From NCBI GenBank assembly GCA_964537965.1, contig CAZIDB010000012.1:1-35774 (forward strand): a stretch of DNA of 35,774 nucleotides, in the 5' to 3' direction. The position numbers and the translations under genes are program-made. A model generated the notes under the pieces. The model saw only the letters and a program-made list of their open reading frames with translations, had not been told where the DNA came from and searched no databases. Position 1 is the stretch's first letter, and every line of letters begins with the position of its first letter. Source of the DNA: SURF-24 sp964537965. Lineage in GTDB: Bacteria > Bacteroidota > Ignavibacteria > Ignavibacteriales > SURF-24. Of this stretch, positions 1 to 8,673 are shown piece after piece.

Positions 1-17
1 ATAAGTTAAGTAAAAAG

Positions 18-52
18 AAAGCCGGCTGATAAATTTTATCGCCGGCTTTTTT
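18..52. terminator. Bidirectional intrinsic terminator
   Basis: The arms AAAGCCGGC (18-26) and GCCGGCTTT (41-49) pair perfectly, and GATA/TATC extends the stem inward. A T run follows on the plus strand (47-52), and an A-rich flank on the left gives a T-rich tail on the minus strand. It lies 27 bp beyond the stop of the minus-strand TPR gene, so it probably ends that transcript and also one entering from the left. Confidence 0.8.
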
Positions 53-78
53 ATTTGTATGAATCAATTTATTCGAAT

Positions 79-1239
79 TTACTTTTTAGACTTTGCACCT
101 TTAAGCTTTGCATTTATATAATCTATTTGAGATTGACATGCTTTCTTATATGTAGGATCTGTTAAACCGGCCTTGAAGTTTTCTATTGCTTTATTGTTAT
201 CACCTTTATTAAAATAAACTAATCCTTTATAATAGGATATTGCACCATCGGAAACTGATTTTTTTAATGCTTGTGTGCTATCCAAAGCTTTCAATGCATT
301 ATCATATTGTTTCTTTTCGTTATATGCCTTTGCTAATCCAAGAAAAGCCTGGTCTGAACTGGCTTTTTCATTTGCCTTTGTAAAATAATCAAGTGCTTTA
401 TCATATTTCTTTTCTTTTATTGCAGTATTTCCAGCTACAAGATAAGTTCTTGATTCACCTTCTTTAGCGCTGTTAACTAAAGTAGGATTTTTGGAAACCT
501 CAATAACTTTTTCATAATTTTTAATTGCACCGTCATAGTCATTCTTTTTGGTTAATAAACCGGCTAATGCAAGATAGGCCATGTCAAAAGTTGGATCTGC
601 TGCAATTGCGGCATTAAAGCTTTTCTCTGCGTCATCACTTTTTTCCATCTTTGATAAAGTAATTCCTTTTTGATAATGGGTTTTAGAATCATTGGCATTA
701 ATAACAAGTGAAGCATCATATTTTTTTATTGCTTCATCAAACTTACTTGCCTTGGAAAGTTCGTTGCCTTCGTTAAATAACTCAACTGCTTTTGCGTTAT
801 TAATAAATGTAATTGATTCCTGGGCATTCTTTTTTGTTTCTTCACTATTAGAAACCTGCAATATTTTATTATACGTTGCAATGGCATCATCATATTCTTT
901 TAATAACAACTGAGTGTTGGCAAGTTTATTATAAGCAGCATCATTCTGGTTTAAAGCAAGACTTGCATTATAAGCTTCTTTGGCTTCGGCATATTTATTA
1001 AGCTTAACTAAAGCGTCCCCTTTAAGCAGATAGGTTTTATAATCCTTAGTAATTTGAAGACTTGAATCAGCATATATAACTGCTTCTTCATATTTCTGAC
1101 TCTGCAAATTCTGAACTGCATTATTAAAATACGTTGCAGCTTTCGGATCCATCTTTACTGCTGAAGTATCTTGTTGGGCTTCAATAGCGGTTATTGTTAT
1201 AAAAGCAAAAAGCCCACTTAAAAAAAGTATTTTTTTCAT
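79..1239 (-). CDS. Exported tetratricopeptide-repeat protein
   Basis: An N-terminal signal peptide (MKKILFLSGLFAFITITAIEA) is followed by tandem ~34-residue helical repeats with the TPR signature (for example YEEAVIYADSSLQI, FDEAIKKYDASLVI, YDGAIKNYEKVIEV). The repeats run to near the C-terminus, which is lysine rich. TPR arrays are protein-interaction scaffolds; no catalytic domain is visible. The reading frame extends upstream to 1269, but the ATG at 1239 is chosen because it begins the signal peptide and has an AAAGGAT ribosome site just before it. The gene is transcribed alone, from a Bacteroidota-like promoter at 1334-1364, to the hairpin at 18-52. It probably acts in the periplasm. The binding partner is unknown. 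Confidence 0.85.
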   Translation of the reverse strand: MKKILFLSGLFAFITITAIEAQQDTSAVKMDPKAATYFNNAVQNLQSQKYEEAVIYADSSLQITKDYKTYLLKGDALVKLNKYAEAKEAYNASLALNQNDAAYNKLANTQLLLKEYDDAIATYNKILQVSNSEETKKNAQESITFINNAKAVELFNEGNELSKASKFDEAIKKYDASLVINANDSKTHYQKGITLSKMEKSDDAEKSFNAAIAADPTFDMAYLALAGLLTKKNDYDGAIKNYEKVIEVSKNPTLVNSAKEGESRTYLVAGNTAIKEKKYDKALDYFTKANEKASSDQAFLGLAKAYNEKKQYDNALKALDSTQALKKSVSDGAISYYKGLVYFNKGDNNKAIENFKAGLTDPTYKKACQSQIDYINAKLKGAKSKK

Positions 1240-1333
1240 ATTATCCTTTATATTATGGTAAAAACTCATTGAATTAGTTTTTAAGATCTGAAGATATTCA
1301 CGTTTTACTGAATCTCAGTCTTATATTTTACGA

Positions 1334-1364
1334 CAAATGTAGGTCATCAAAGAAAAAAAATCAA
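1334..1364 (-). promoter_or_regulatory. Candidate Bacteroidota-type promoter for the TPR gene
   Basis: Read on the minus strand, ATTGA (TTG at 1364-1362) is followed by a 20-nt spacer and TACATTTG (1341-1334), a perfect TAnnTTTG -7 box. It lies about 95 nt upstream of the TPR start codon. The consensus is that of Bacteroidota housekeeping sigma factors; its use in this organism is inferred. Confidence 0.45.
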
Positions 1365-1534
1365 TATTTAATTTAGCCACCGGTTAAAATGCTCTTTATT
1401 GTGTTCAAAAACGACTGAATACTACGACAAAGAAATTCTTTGCCTGAACTTTGTATTTGAAGATCGAATAAAAACACAATATTAGAATGGAGACAAAATT
1501 ACTCTTCTCTCATAAGTAGTTTCACTTTGGTCCT

Positions 1535-1570
1535 GGTTTAATCAAGTTAGATTCTGTTTTAATCAGGTTA
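1535..1570. repeat. Two near-identical 15-bp direct repeats, 21-bp period
   Basis: GGTTTAATCAAGTTA (1535-1549) and GTTTTAATCAGGTTA (1556-1570) differ at 2 positions and start 21 bp apart, so they lie on the same face of the helix. They sit about 150 bp upstream of the binding-protein gene start. They could be tandem sites for an activator, but this is inference from spacing alone. Confidence 0.35.
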
Positions 1571-1659
1571 TGTATTCATGAACAAAGAATTTTTAAAACT
1601 CATAAAGTAAATTGCAAGAACTTTTATCCTAAAAATATTCACTAAATATTAAGCTCAAT

Positions 1660-1689
1660 TTTGTTTTATTTCTCATTTTTTTATATTGG
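1660..1689 (+). promoter_or_regulatory. Weak candidate promoter for the binding-protein operon
   Basis: TTTG (1660-1663), an 18-nt spacer and TATATTGG (1682-1689; one mismatch to TAnnTTTG) lie some 27-40 nt before the two candidate start codons. The match is incomplete and the region is AT rich, so this is a tentative call. Confidence 0.3.
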
Positions 1690-1715
1690 TGGCAAAATAA
1701 TCGGGAATTGCAAGG

Positions 1716-3377
1716 GTGTTCAAATTATTGAAAATACTTGAGCTTCTCTGCTTAGTAAGCAAAAAACTTCCTTTATTAACAACATCAATTCTAACCATCT
1801 TTTTTTTTCTGTCTTGTAATAATAAACCACCCGAGAAAATTTACAACGAGAAAAGCGGAGGAACTTTTAAGTGGTTTATTACTGATCCTATTGAACAGCT
1901 AAATCCGATAAATATTTTATACTCATCCGACATGGTTGCAGCCTCACTTATCTTCGAAGGGCTTGTTGGATATGGACAAAAAGTAAATGAATTTGTACCG
2001 CTAATAGCCGAGTCCTGGCAGATTTTGGATAATGGAAAAAGATATTTGTTCAATATCAGGAAAGGAGTAAAGTTCCATAATAATCCCTGTTTTAAAAACG
2101 GACTGGGAAGAAACCTGGTACTGGATGATATAGTAAAGACATTTGAGAGGATTGCTGATCCGATGAATGAAGGACCGTTCTGGCCCTTGTTTAGTAAAAA
2201 GATTCTTGGCATTGATGAATACCATTCGGGAAAATTAAAAACCATAAGTGGGATTAGAAAAATAAATAATACTCAAATTGAATTTACACTTACAAAACCA
2301 TTCGTTACTTTTTTATCTTTACTTGCCACCCCCGGTGCTTATATAACACCATTCGAATCATGGAATTTTTATAAAGAACAGGTTGGCAGTCACCCTGTTG
2401 GAACAGGACCTTTCCGATTAGCTGTATGGAATCCTGTAGAAGAAATGATTTTTGTCCGCAATGAAAGTTACTGGGGAAAGACAAACGAAGGCAACCGACA
2501 GCCACTTTTAGATGAGATTATAATTAAACCGCATTCAAATCCTCTGATTATATATTCAGAACTTATCAAAGGAGAAAATTTTCTGCATTATATGAATCCT
2601 TCTAATCTGAAAAAAATTGAGAAAGCAAAAGAATTTAATGAGCAATTTAAGATTTACAAAATCGATAATGGTTTATCCTTTCGTTTCTTTGGTTTTTCCT
2701 TCAATAGGAAATTGTCACCTATATTAAACGTTACACTTCGCAAATTAATAAAACATAATCTTGATAAGAAATTACTTATGAATGATATTGAAGAAAATTT
2801 TGTTTTTGCTAATTCTGTTGTCCCAAGTTTCCTATATGATAGGCAAGGTTTAATACTAAATAAAAATTCCGAGCAAAATAAAATAAATCCGAAGATAAAT
2901 TATTACACTACCCGAACATTAGAAATTCTTTCAAGCATTCATTCTGAAGATATTAAGATGCTTGAAAAAGCTCTAAACAAACTTAATATAAAATATAAAT
3001 TAAATATCCTACCAAATAAGTACTATCAGGAAATAACTGATAGAGGACCTGATATTTTCAGGGTAAGTATGACACCAGTCTACCCTGATCCTGAAGAATA
3101 TTTTAACCTGTTCTACTCGAAAAACCATGAATTAAACCTGATGCACTATAAGAGTTCTAAATTCGATAAAATTTTTGAAGAATCTATGTTTGAGCAAAAT
3201 TCCGAAAAAAGGACAAAGCTTTTTATCAAACTCGAACAGATTTTGAACGATGATCTTCCCTGTATTCCACTTACTCACGAAGCAGAAAGGTATTATGCCT
3301 TTCCAAAATTTGTAAAGGGATTGATCATTAAAAACTCAATTCCTGACTTCAGAAATGTTTGGTTAGATAAGCCATGA
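1716..3377 (+). CDS. ABC-type solute-binding lipoprotein, family 5 (DppA/OppA-like)
   Basis: The protein is of SBP_bac_5 type, the family that binds oligopeptides, nickel complexes or sugars for ABC importers. Visible family features are an early LNPI segment with FEGLV, the AESWQILDNGKRYLFNIRKG block, a GTGPF motif, and a C-terminal stretch ending in YYAFPKFVKGL. A hydrophobic leader ends in the lipobox FLSC (Cys34 from GTG), so it is lipid-anchored. The start is uncertain: GTG 1716 gives the full frame, but TTG 1728 has a better-placed AAGGGTG ribosome site at 1712-1718. The stop overlaps the next start by 4 nt (ATGA). No permease or ATPase gene adjoins it; the next genes are a histidine kinase and an NtrC regulator. 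A sensory role, presenting ligand to the kinase, is therefore plausible (inference). Confidence 0.85.
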   Translation: MFKLLKILELLCLVSKKLPLLTTSILTIFFFLSCNNKPPEKIYNEKSGGTFKWFITDPIEQLNPINILYSSDMVAASLIFEGLVGYGQKVNEFVPLIAESWQILDNGKRYLFNIRKGVKFHNNPCFKNGLGRNLVLDDIVKTFERIADPMNEGPFWPLFSKKILGIDEYHSGKLKTISGIRKINNTQIEFTLTKPFVTFLSLLATPGAYITPFESWNFYKEQVGSHPVGTGPFRLAVWNPVEEMIFVRNESYWGKTNEGNRQPLLDEIIIKPHSNPLIIYSELIKGENFLHYMNPSNLKKIEKAKEFNEQFKIYKIDNGLSFRFFGFSFNRKLSPILNVTLRKLIKHNLDKKLLMNDIEENFVFANSVVPSFLYDRQGLILNKNSEQNKINPKINYYTTRTLEILSSIHSEDIKMLEKALNKLNIKYKLNILPNKYYQEITDRGPDIFRVSMTPVYPDPEEYFNLFYSKNHELNLMHYKSSKFDKIFEESMFEQNSEKRTKLFIKLEQILNDDLPCIPLTHEAERYYAFPKFVKGLIIKNSIPDFRNVWLDKP

Positions 3378-4542
3378 GAGTAAATAAAATAAAGTATAAA
3401 CTAATACTTTTATTTGGGGGATTCACATTTCTCCTGCTCTCTATAATTCTGATTTATTTCTACACTTCTAACATTCAATATATAGAAACTCAATCCGAAA
3501 GCAGAATAAGCACATATGCAAATTTACTTGAAGAGCAAATCAGTAGAGAATGTGATATTACAATACTGGAGCTGAATACTCTTAAAATGCAAATTGAAAA
3601 TCTGCAGGATAAAAACGAATATATGGAAAAGCATTTCCCGGAAATCAAGGCAATTCTTGAAAAATATTTATTGGACAATCCTTACAAATATTCATCTGTT
3701 TCATACTTTGATAGTTCTGCTTCCCAGATAATAACCGGGCAGACAAACAGGTTGTTCAATGGTGAAATAGTAGCAGATATTACTTTAACCGAAGGAGTAT
3801 CAAACAACCATCCCCCCAAGAATTTAACTGGAAATATTTCCGGTGTAAAAGAATTTATGATATCTAAGAAGGTGGTTGACAGAGAGATTGAAATTACTAT
3901 TCCTCCGTCTGAGGACGGTGTTTTTTATTTACTTGCACGAATAAAAATAAACTATTTTTTCAGGCAGATAGAAGAAAAACTGAATCCTCCTTCTTCTCTT
4001 AAATTTATTGTCGTCTCAAATGATAGCGTGGTTGTTTATACTGAAAACATGAAACTTATGAATCAAAAGTTAAATACAATCGACAGTTATATTTCTCAAG
4101 ATGGAAATCAACTAATCAATACAGAGTTTCAATTGTATAAATGGAGAAAATATTCTGCTTTAAATATATACCTCCTGGTAACAGATGATTATTTTACTGA
4201 AGCAGATAGGTTAAAAAATCTTGCGATTAAGATATTTGTTTTCTCTTTTTTTATTCTGCTTGTTGTCATACTCCTTGTTTTTTATTTTGCCAATAGGATA
4301 TCGACCTCGATACAAAAAATAACTGATGTTGCTCAATTAGTTGCTGAAGGTAAATTTGACAAGAAACTTGAGATAAAAAGAAAGGATGAGCTTGGCATTT
4401 TAATAAACTCATTTAATGATATGATTAGCAAACTTGATTCAAACTACAAAGCATTGAATGATTTAAATGTTCAGCTGGAAAATAAAGTAAGAGAACTAAC
4501 TGATACCCGGAATGAACTTTCACATAAACAAAGACTTGCTCT
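3374..4542 (+). CDS. Membrane sensor histidine kinase, N-terminal part (cut by gap)
   Basis: Residues 8-30 form a transmembrane helix, about 31-282 an extracytoplasmic sensor domain of Cache-like size, and 283-306 a second helix. These are followed by a HAMP domain (about 303-355) and a coiled coil ending in KQRLA. KQRLA is the typical beginning of a HisKA dimerisation helix. The HisKA histidine and ATPase domain (roughly 230 residues in relatives) are not present and must lie in the assembly gap starting at 4543. A real gap therefore exists and is larger than 100 nt. The start overlaps the binding-protein stop (ATGA), so the two are co-translated. The ATGA at 4656 may likewise be its stop overlapping the regulator start. 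It probably phosphorylates the downstream NtrC-type regulator. Confidence 0.85.
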
Positions 4543-4642
4543 NNNNNNNNNNNNNNNNNNNNNNNNNNNNNNNNNNNNNNNNNNNNNNNNNNNNNNNNNN
4601 NNNNNNNNNNNNNNNNNNNNNNNNNNNNNNNNNNNNNNNNNN
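4543..4642. other. Assembly gap (100 N), true missing sequence
   Basis: The flanking sequences share no duplication, and the kinase catalytic domains are absent on both sides, so roughly 0.7 kb is expected to be missing. The 100-N length is a placeholder. Confidence 0.85.
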
Positions 4643-4655
4643 ATTAAGAGGGAAT

Positions 4656-6047
4656 ATGAGAATTCTCCTGGTTGATGACGACGATATTATAAGAAACGGA
4701 ATTCAAACTTTTTTAATGAACAATAGACATTATGTTAAAAGTATTAATAACGCCTTAAATGCTCTTGAATTTACAGGCAAGGAAAGTTTCGACCTTATTA
4801 TTACAGATATAATGATGCCGGTTATGAACGGAATTGAATTCCTAAAAGAGTTAAGGAAAAATTCTGTCCTAACTCCGGTAATACTAATTACCGCTTATGC
4901 TTCAGTGGAAGACGCTGTAAAGGCAATGAAAATTGGTGCTGAAGATTATCTTACAAAACCTTTAAATCTTGAAGAACTAAGACTGAAAATTGATAAAATT
5001 AAAAATAAATGTGACCTGATAGAAGAGAACAAGTTTTTAAAAGACAAGATTAATAAACTGGAATACAGAGAAATAATAGGTGAAAGTAAATTAATTAATG
5101 AAGTAAAAAATAAAATTCTTAAGGTGGCTGCAGATCCGGATGTATCTGTTATGATTTACGGTGAAAGCGGAACCGGTAAAGAATTGGTCGCACAAAATAT
5201 TCATTATATGAGTAATCGCAGGCACAAACCTTTTATAGCGATTAATTGTGCATCTCTAAGTGAGGAGCTTTTGGAAAGCGAGTTGTTTGGTCATGTTAAA
5301 GGAGCATTTACAAATGCATTAAAAGATAAACCCGGATTGTTCCTGATAGCAAATAATGGTTCGTTGTTTCTTGATGAAGTAAGTGAAATGAGTCCCAGAC
5401 TTCAGGCAAAACTCCTGCGTGTTTTACAGGAAAAAAAATTTCAACCAGTTGGCAGTGTTGAAATAATTAATATAGATGTTAGAATACTTGGTGCATCAAA
5501 CCAGAATCTGATGAGGCTGATTGAAGAAAACAAATTCAGGGAAGATCTTTATTATCGTTTAAATGTAGTTGAAATTAGCCTCCCGAAACTTGAAGACAGA
5601 ATGGAAGATATTCCGTTACTTATAAATCATTTTATTGAAAAAGAGTTTGAGCGGACAAAAAAACGAATTACACTTGATCCTGAAGTTACAGAAATTCTAA
5701 TTAACCATAGCTGGAGAGGAAATATCCGTGAGTTGGAAAACTTTATTAAGATGCTTGCTGTGATTACTGAAAATAAAATGGTTCAGATAACAGATCTGCC
5801 GGAATCATTCTTTGTCAACAAAATATCTAATTCAATTAAGCAGAAAAAGTTGTGGGAAAAATATGGTTTTCAGAATGCACTTAATTCGGCTGTTGAAAAC
5901 TTTGAAAAAGAATTTCTCAGGTATCATCTAGAAAAAAATAATGGAAATATTTCAAAGACTGCCGAAGTAATAGGACTTTCTCGTGTTTCACTTTACAAAA
6001 AAATCAACCAGTACAATCTTCTTCACGAAGAAAGTGTAAATACCTAA
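4656..6047 (+). CDS. NtrC-family sigma-54-dependent response regulator
   Basis: This 463-residue protein has a receiver domain (1-118; acidic pocket D8/D9, phospho-acceptor D51, T79, K101), a sigma-54 AAA+ domain (about 139-375) and a Fis-type HTH (about 430-452). In the AAA+ domain Walker A is GESGTGKE (169-176), Walker B is SLFLDE (236-241) and FREDLYYRL carries the arginine finger. The sigma-54-contacting loop reads GAFTNA (216-221) instead of GAFTGA. The start is the ATG at 4656, preceded by an AGAGGG ribosome site; the frame further upstream runs only into gap Ns. It is very likely the partner of the kinase before it, and it should activate sigma-54 promoters when phosphorylated. I found no clear sigma-54 -24/-12 pair in the upstream regions I checked. 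Confidence 0.92.
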   Translation: MRILLVDDDDIIRNGIQTFLMNNRHYVKSINNALNALEFTGKESFDLIITDIMMPVMNGIEFLKELRKNSVLTPVILITAYASVEDAVKAMKIGAEDYLTKPLNLEELRLKIDKIKNKCDLIEENKFLKDKINKLEYREIIGESKLINEVKNKILKVAADPDVSVMIYGESGTGKELVAQNIHYMSNRRHKPFIAINCASLSEELLESELFGHVKGAFTNALKDKPGLFLIANNGSLFLDEVSEMSPRLQAKLLRVLQEKKFQPVGSVEIINIDVRILGASNQNLMRLIEENKFREDLYYRLNVVEISLPKLEDRMEDIPLLINHFIEKEFERTKKRITLDPEVTEILINHSWRGNIRELENFIKMLAVITENKMVQITDLPESFFVNKISNSIKQKKLWEKYGFQNALNSAVENFEKEFLRYHLEKNNGNISKTAEVIGLSRVSLYKKINQYNLLHEESVNT

Positions 6048-6203
6048 AGAAATTGTAAACATGCATTAACACTACGTAAATAATCCATTTTCACACTAAA
6101 ACCTCTGGATTTCCATATCTCTTACATCATTAACAATTTATTGTTAACCTTAATTAACAAACATCATTTAATTCATCTCCTCTTAAGCCTTAAAAATAAA
6201 ACT

Positions 6204-6234
6204 TTTGCAATTCATTAAACCGGTACAATGTTTG
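6204..6234 (+). promoter_or_regulatory. Bacteroidota-type promoter before the receiver/T9SS unit
   Basis: TTTG (6204-6207), exactly 19 nt, then AATGTTTG (6227-6234) matches the TTTG-N19-TAnnTTTG architecture with one mismatch. It lies 27 nt upstream of the ATG at 6262, within the 214-bp space after the NtrC gene. Confidence 0.5.
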
Positions 6235-6261
6235 AGTAATTAAAATTAAAATTGAGAAAGT

Positions 6262-6657
6262 ATGACAACAAATTACTATCAGGCAGCAAGCTCTAAAAAA
6301 AAGATAGACTCACTATTAATTATAGAAAAGGATGATTTTCAGCGTAAAGGGTTAACAGTTGCACTAATGGATTACTTCAATGAAATTCGTTCCACAGATA
6401 ATCCTGTTGAAGCTCTTCATCAATCTGCATCTAAGAAATTTAATATCATAATTAGCGATTATCATTTCGACATTATGACAGGAAAAGACTTGATTAGTAG
6501 ACTTATCAAACAGAGTCCTGAAAGTCGCTTCTTCATATTTACCGTGAATTTAAATGATGAATGCAAAAATGAATTAGAGGAGCTTGGAATTGAGAATGTT
6601 TTTGAAAAACCAATAGATATAAAATCACTTGTAAATAAAATAATTCAAACTACTTAG
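6262..6657 (+). CDS. Stand-alone receiver (CheY-like) response regulator
   Basis: A 131-residue receiver domain with a short N-terminal extension and no output domain. The strand-1 acidic residues are D24/D25 in LLIIEKDDFQ, the phospho-acceptor is D66 in IISDYHFD, and the conserved lysine is in FEKPID. It would work by protein-protein interaction or as a phosphorelay intermediate. A candidate promoter lies 27 nt upstream. The gene is followed after 9 nt by a lipoprotein gene and then by two secreted T9SS proteins, so it appears to share their transcript. The cognate kinase cannot be told: the kinases at 3374 and 11562 are both close. Confidence 0.85.
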   Translation: MTTNYYQAASSKKKIDSLLIIEKDDFQRKGLTVALMDYFNEIRSTDNPVEALHQSASKKFNIIISDYHFDIMTGKDLISRLIKQSPESRFFIFTVNLNDECKNELEELGIENVFEKPIDIKSLVNKIIQTT

Positions 6658-6666
6658 GGAGGTATA

Positions 6667-7335
6667 ATGTCGGTTTCAGTAACAAGATCAAGACTTTCTT
6701 ACATAATAATAATTCTTCTTTTGTTAATAACTGTTTCTGACTGTAAGAAAGATAACAATCCAACAGAATCAAACAATAATGGCAATTCAAATGGTAATGG
6801 CGATGGAAACGGAACAAGCACAGATGCAAACCAATCCAGAAATGAAAACTGGTTACTTGGAACCTGGGAAGGAACTACACCATCGAATGCACCAGCTCCT
6901 TTTAATGGCAAAAAGGTCAGAATGGTTTTAACTGCTGTTAAACTTGCAACCGAAGCACATCCGGTGGAAACTCAAACCAGTAGAATTTATGCTTATACTG
7001 GTTCTATTACCTGGGATGCTGGTGGAAGTGAAGAATGGACAATGGCAATTTATGAAAAAGATTTTCTTTCTAATACCGGTGGCGGCTCAATAGATTGGGG
7101 ATGCACAACAACTAAACCAAGTAATATGTTTACAGAAAGCATTTCTATTCGCGCACATGATACAACTAATGTAACTCCTTTACACAACATTGCGCTTGAT
7201 TGGGGACCAACAATTACTACAGCATCTTCCAACTATGCTTATTTAGATTTGTATGGTGATATCGAGGTGGATTACGGATCATATGAACAAATTGTATTTC
7301 CTCCGAATCAAATGCTGCGTTTAACCAAAAAGTAA
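6667..7335 (+). CDS. Lipoprotein with Asn/Gly-rich linker, unknown function
   Basis: The 222-residue protein starts after a strong GGGAGG ribosome site. It has a hydrophobic leader (about residues 10-24) and a lipobox-like VSDC. CKKDN and an Asn/Gly/Ser low-complexity linker (about 28-56) follow, then a globular domain of about 165 residues beginning ENWLLGTWEGTTP. The GTWEG start and beta-rich pattern recall small lipocalin-like or beta-sandwich envelope domains, but I do not recognise the family. Asp before the lipobox Cys is unusual. It lies between a receiver gene and two T9SS genes on one probable transcript, so it is likely a surface or periplasmic protein regulated with them. Confidence 0.7.
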   Translation: MSVSVTRSRLSYIIIILLLLITVSDCKKDNNPTESNNNGNSNGNGDGNGTSTDANQSRNENWLLGTWEGTTPSNAPAPFNGKKVRMVLTAVKLATEAHPVETQTSRIYAYTGSITWDAGGSEEWTMAIYEKDFLSNTGGGSIDWGCTTTKPSNMFTESISIRAHDTTNVTPLHNIALDWGPTITTASSNYAYLDLYGDIEVDYGSYEQIVFPPNQMLRLTKK

Positions 7336-7379
7336 ATCAAAAATTATAATAAAAACAATTATTTAGGAGTATTAACAAA

Positions 7380-8606
7380 ATGAAAAAGCTTTACTTTATT
7401 ATTATTTCTTTTTACCTGGCAAGCCCATTATTTTCTCAGAAGAATTTTCCTTCAGGTTATGAAAAGCATTTCTCGTTGTTGAATTATCATGGAAATTTTA
7501 TAGAATTGAATAACAGAGCAATGAATATTAATTCTGATTTCTGGGTTCCTGTAGATTTACTCTCCCAGATGTGGGAAAACAATGACTGGATGAATATGGC
7601 TTACACGCAATTCTATTACGACTCCAATGGCTTAATGACAAGTGATTTGAATCAGGGATGGACTGGAGATGCCTGGATTGATAATTCAAGGACAACCTAT
7701 ACATATGAAAACAATTTGCAGACTATGATGGAAACAGAAAATTGGGAGAATGAAACTTGGGTTTCTTACATTAGAGCTCAGTGGACTTACAATGAGAACG
7801 GAAGAGTAACACACGTTTTAAATCAGAATTGGACCAACAATGAATGGGTTAATACATCTCAGTCCACTTATACTTATGATGGTGATAATTGCACTGAATT
7901 ATTAATGGAAAACTGGAATAATGATGCCTGGGAAACTCAACACAAAACGACTTATGAATATGATGGTGAAGGAAATAATATCGTCTCAATTTCCGAAACC
8001 TATATGTTTGGTTTTTTGATTACATCAAAAGAGCTTAATACTTTCTCTCAGGGTTTACGAATAACATCTCTTCGCCAAAATCTTGCTGGAACTGAATGGA
8101 TAGATGCTAGCAGAGCAACTTATACTTATAATGGAAATGGATTACAAACGAAGTTTGTTAGTGAAAACTGGACTGGCACCGAATGGCAGTATACTATGCA
8201 AGGGATCTATACTTATGATGCTAATGGAAATAATACTGAGGTACTTACACAGAACTGGCAGGATAATGCCTGGGTAAATTTTATGAAATTGACATATAAT
8301 TACCAGCAGATGACTGATGTTGAGAATAATGAAATAACAGTAAAGGATTTTCAATTACTTAACAATTATCCTAATCCTTTTAATCCCTCTACGGTAATTT
8401 GTTATCAGTTGCCAACCGAAAGTTATGTAACTCTTAAAGTCTATAATTTACTTGGAGGTGAAGTAGCGACTTTGGTTGATGAAGAAAAATCAGCGGGTAA
8501 TTATCAGGTGGGATTTAATTCTGAAGGTTTACCAAGCGGAACTTATATCTACCGGTTGGAAAGCAATGGAAAAACCTTATCACAGAAGATGACTCTTTTA
8601 AAATGA
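7380..8606 (+). CDS. T9SS-exported protein of W/TYTY repeats
   Basis: A signal peptide (ends near LFSQ, residue 20) is followed by about nine imperfect ~29-31-residue repeats (about 57-310). Each unit carries a QNW/ENW motif, a second Trp five or six residues later and a TYTYDGNG-like end, resembling YD-type beta repeats. Residues about 327-408 are a T9SS type A sorting domain with NYPNPFNPST, LLGGEVATLV, LPSGTYIYRL and a final MTLLK. T9SS cargo is exported across the outer membrane and anchored or released after cleavage of this domain. The gene lies 44 nt after the lipoprotein gene, with an AGGAG ribosome site. Adhesion or a surface-layer role is possible, but no enzymatic residues are visible. 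Confidence 0.85.
   Translation: MKKLYFIIISFYLASPLFSQKNFPSGYEKHFSLLNYHGNFIELNNRAMNINSDFWVPVDLLSQMWENNDWMNMAYTQFYYDSNGLMTSDLNQGWTGDAWIDNSRTTYTYENNLQTMMETENWENETWVSYIRAQWTYNENGRVTHVLNQNWTNNEWVNTSQSTYTYDGDNCTELLMENWNNDAWETQHKTTYEYDGEGNNIVSISETYMFGFLITSKELNTFSQGLRITSLRQNLAGTEWIDASRATYTYNGNGLQTKFVSENWTGTEWQYTMQGIYTYDANGNNTEVLTQNWQDNAWVNFMKLTYNYQQMTDVENNEITVKDFQLLNNYPNPFNPSTVICYQLPTESYVTLKVYNLLGGEVATLVDEEKSAGNYQVGFNSEGLPSGTYIYRLESNGKTLSQKMTLLK
7548..8309 (+). repeat. Coding tandem repeats, about 87-93 nt period
   Basis: About nine degenerate units encode the pattern xQNWTxxxWVxxxxxTYTYDxNG. One unit (near residues 200-225) has diverged and lost its tryptophans. The conservation is at protein level only, so the array is old rather than a recent DNA duplication. 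Confidence 0.7.
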
Positions 8607-8673
8607 AAATTGTTGCAAACTGTACAGAAATGAATCAAATTCTCTGGAGATATAATTTATAGAGGTAGATGAG

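Larger units (their letters stand above)
1240..1715. other. Divergent intergenic region, no gene seen
   Basis: This 476-bp AT-rich stretch separates the minus-strand TPR gene from the plus-strand binding-protein operon. I find no convincing ORF, tRNA or riboswitch. It holds the two candidate promoters listed separately and a pair of 15-bp direct repeats (1535-1549 and 1556-1570) that are exactly 21 bp apart. Confidence 0.6.

Noticed and set aside
1687..1715. Sigma-54 promoter upstream of the binding-protein gene
   Set aside because: TGGCA (1690) and TTGCA (1708) are 18 nt apart, not the required 11, so no -24/-12 pair exists.
4512..4655. Extended N-terminus of the NtrC regulator through the gap
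   Set aside because: The upstream part is out of frame with the kinase and consists of N placeholders; the ATG at 4656 has a proper ribosome site and begins the receiver domain.
4643..4675. Kinase C-terminus reading IKREYENSPG after the gap
   Set aside because: The gap has unknown length, so the frame across it is arbitrary; these codons overlap the regulator start in another frame.
7548..8309. CRISPR-like or satellite DNA array
   Set aside because: Repeat similarity is at protein level within an open frame, and there are no conserved DNA repeats with unique spacers.
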